DNA of 5,098 bases from Candidatus Adiutrix sp. (GTDB lineage Bacteria > Desulfobacterota > Desulfarculia > Adiutricales > Adiutricaceae). Shown here in pieces: positions 4,713 to 5,098 of this stretch. Both the position numbers and the translations under genes were made by a program. Numbering within the stretch: the stretch's first letter is position 1; each line of letters begins with the position of its first letter. The stretch covers positions 1 through 5,098 of the forward strand of contig JAITBV010000308.1 in assembly GCA_031283395.1 (NCBI GenBank). Reading direction: 5' to 3'. A model generated the notes under the pieces. It did no database searches and was not told the DNA's origin. It worked only from the letters and a program-made list of their open reading frames with translations.

Positions 4713-5098
4713 ATGTCTTTGATCATCAACCACAACATGATGGCCATGAACGCCACACGCAACCTGGGCAATGCCTACAAGAACCTGTCGACCAGCGTGC
4801 AGCGCCTGTCCTCGGGCCTCCGGATCAACAGCGCGGCCGACGACGCGGCGGGCCTGGCCATCCGCGAAATGATGCGGGCGGACATCGCCACCACCATGCA
4901 GGGCCATCGCAACGCGGCCGACGCCATAAGCCTCATCCAGACCGCGGACGGGGCCCTGGCCGTCATTGACGAAAAGCTAATCCGCATGAAGGAACTGGCC
5001 GAGCAGGCGGCCACGGGCACCTACACCACGGCCCAGCGGGAGATAATCAACTCCGAATACCAGGCCATGGCCCGGGAAATAGACCGCATAGCCAATGC
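4713..5098 (+). CDS. fliC: Flagellin, N-terminal part (runs off the window)
   Basis: This is an open frame of 128 codons from ATG 4713 to the window end without a stop, preceded by AAGGGG six bases upstream. The N-terminal D0/D1 signature is unmistakable: MSLIINHNMMAMNATRNLG (1-19), QRLSSGLRINSAADDAAGLA (30-49) and ISLIQTADGALAVIDEKL (72-89). Residues RMKELAEQAATGTY (91-104) match the region that in Salmonella FliC carries the TLR5-contact Arg/Leu. Flagellin is exported unfolded by the flagellar type III apparatus and polymerises into the filament; the N-terminus forms the inner coiled-coil core. Wording is closest to Desulfovibrio-type flagellins. Base composition is back to the GC-rich style of the core genes, marking the right edge of the accessory insert. 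Whether further flagellin copies exist cannot be seen. Confidence 0.96.
   Translation, partial: MSLIINHNMMAMNATRNLGNAYKNLSTSVQRLSSGLRINSAADDAAGLAIREMMRADIATTMQGHRNAADAISLIQTADGALAVIDEKLIRMKELAEQAATGTYTTAQREIINSEYQAMAREIDRIAN

Overview
The window looks like part of a GC-rich, flagellated bacterial chromosome. The flagellin N-terminus and the guaA / AmmeMemoRadiSam gene set resemble Desulfovibrio-like Desulfobacterota (former Deltaproteobacteria). That placement is from memory of protein style, not a database search.

Positions 1-2326 are a dense, very GC-rich, same-strand gene run. It holds the 3' end of guaA (GMP synthase), a LigB-type class III extradiol dioxygenase-like protein, an AMMECR1-domain protein and a radical SAM enzyme. 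The last three are translationally coupled (4-base ATGA and GTGA overlaps) and form most of the conserved but functionally uncharacterised AmmeMemoRadiSam set. The radical SAM protein seems to lack the C-terminal cysteine-rich tail I expect, and it ends where the core genome ends.

Positions 2327-4250 are an accessory insert of visibly lower GC. It starts with a two-gene toxin-antitoxin operon (small antitoxin plus a PIN-domain VapC-like toxin) behind a good sigma70-type promoter. Next comes the most interesting unit of the window, at 3136-4079. It has a consensus-like promoter, a compact RNA that can fold as a pseudoknot followed by a 10-bp GAAA-capped hairpin, and a DUF3800 protein gene. The whole unit lies between two perfect 16-bp direct repeats. 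The predicted transcription start falls on the first base of the RNA fold. The unit reads as an RNA-plus-protein module, toxin-antitoxin-like or defence-like, that may move as a cassette.

Positions 4050-4712 hold no gene. They contain an AT-rich stretch with an inverted repeat, a pair of dispersed palindromic repeats in opposite orientation, GC-rich hairpins including a strong minus-strand terminator, a possible sigma54 promoter and a flagellin leader. The leader carries a CsrA-type hairpin plus a GGA overlapping the ribosome binding site. From 4713 to the window end is the first 128 codons of a flagellin gene.
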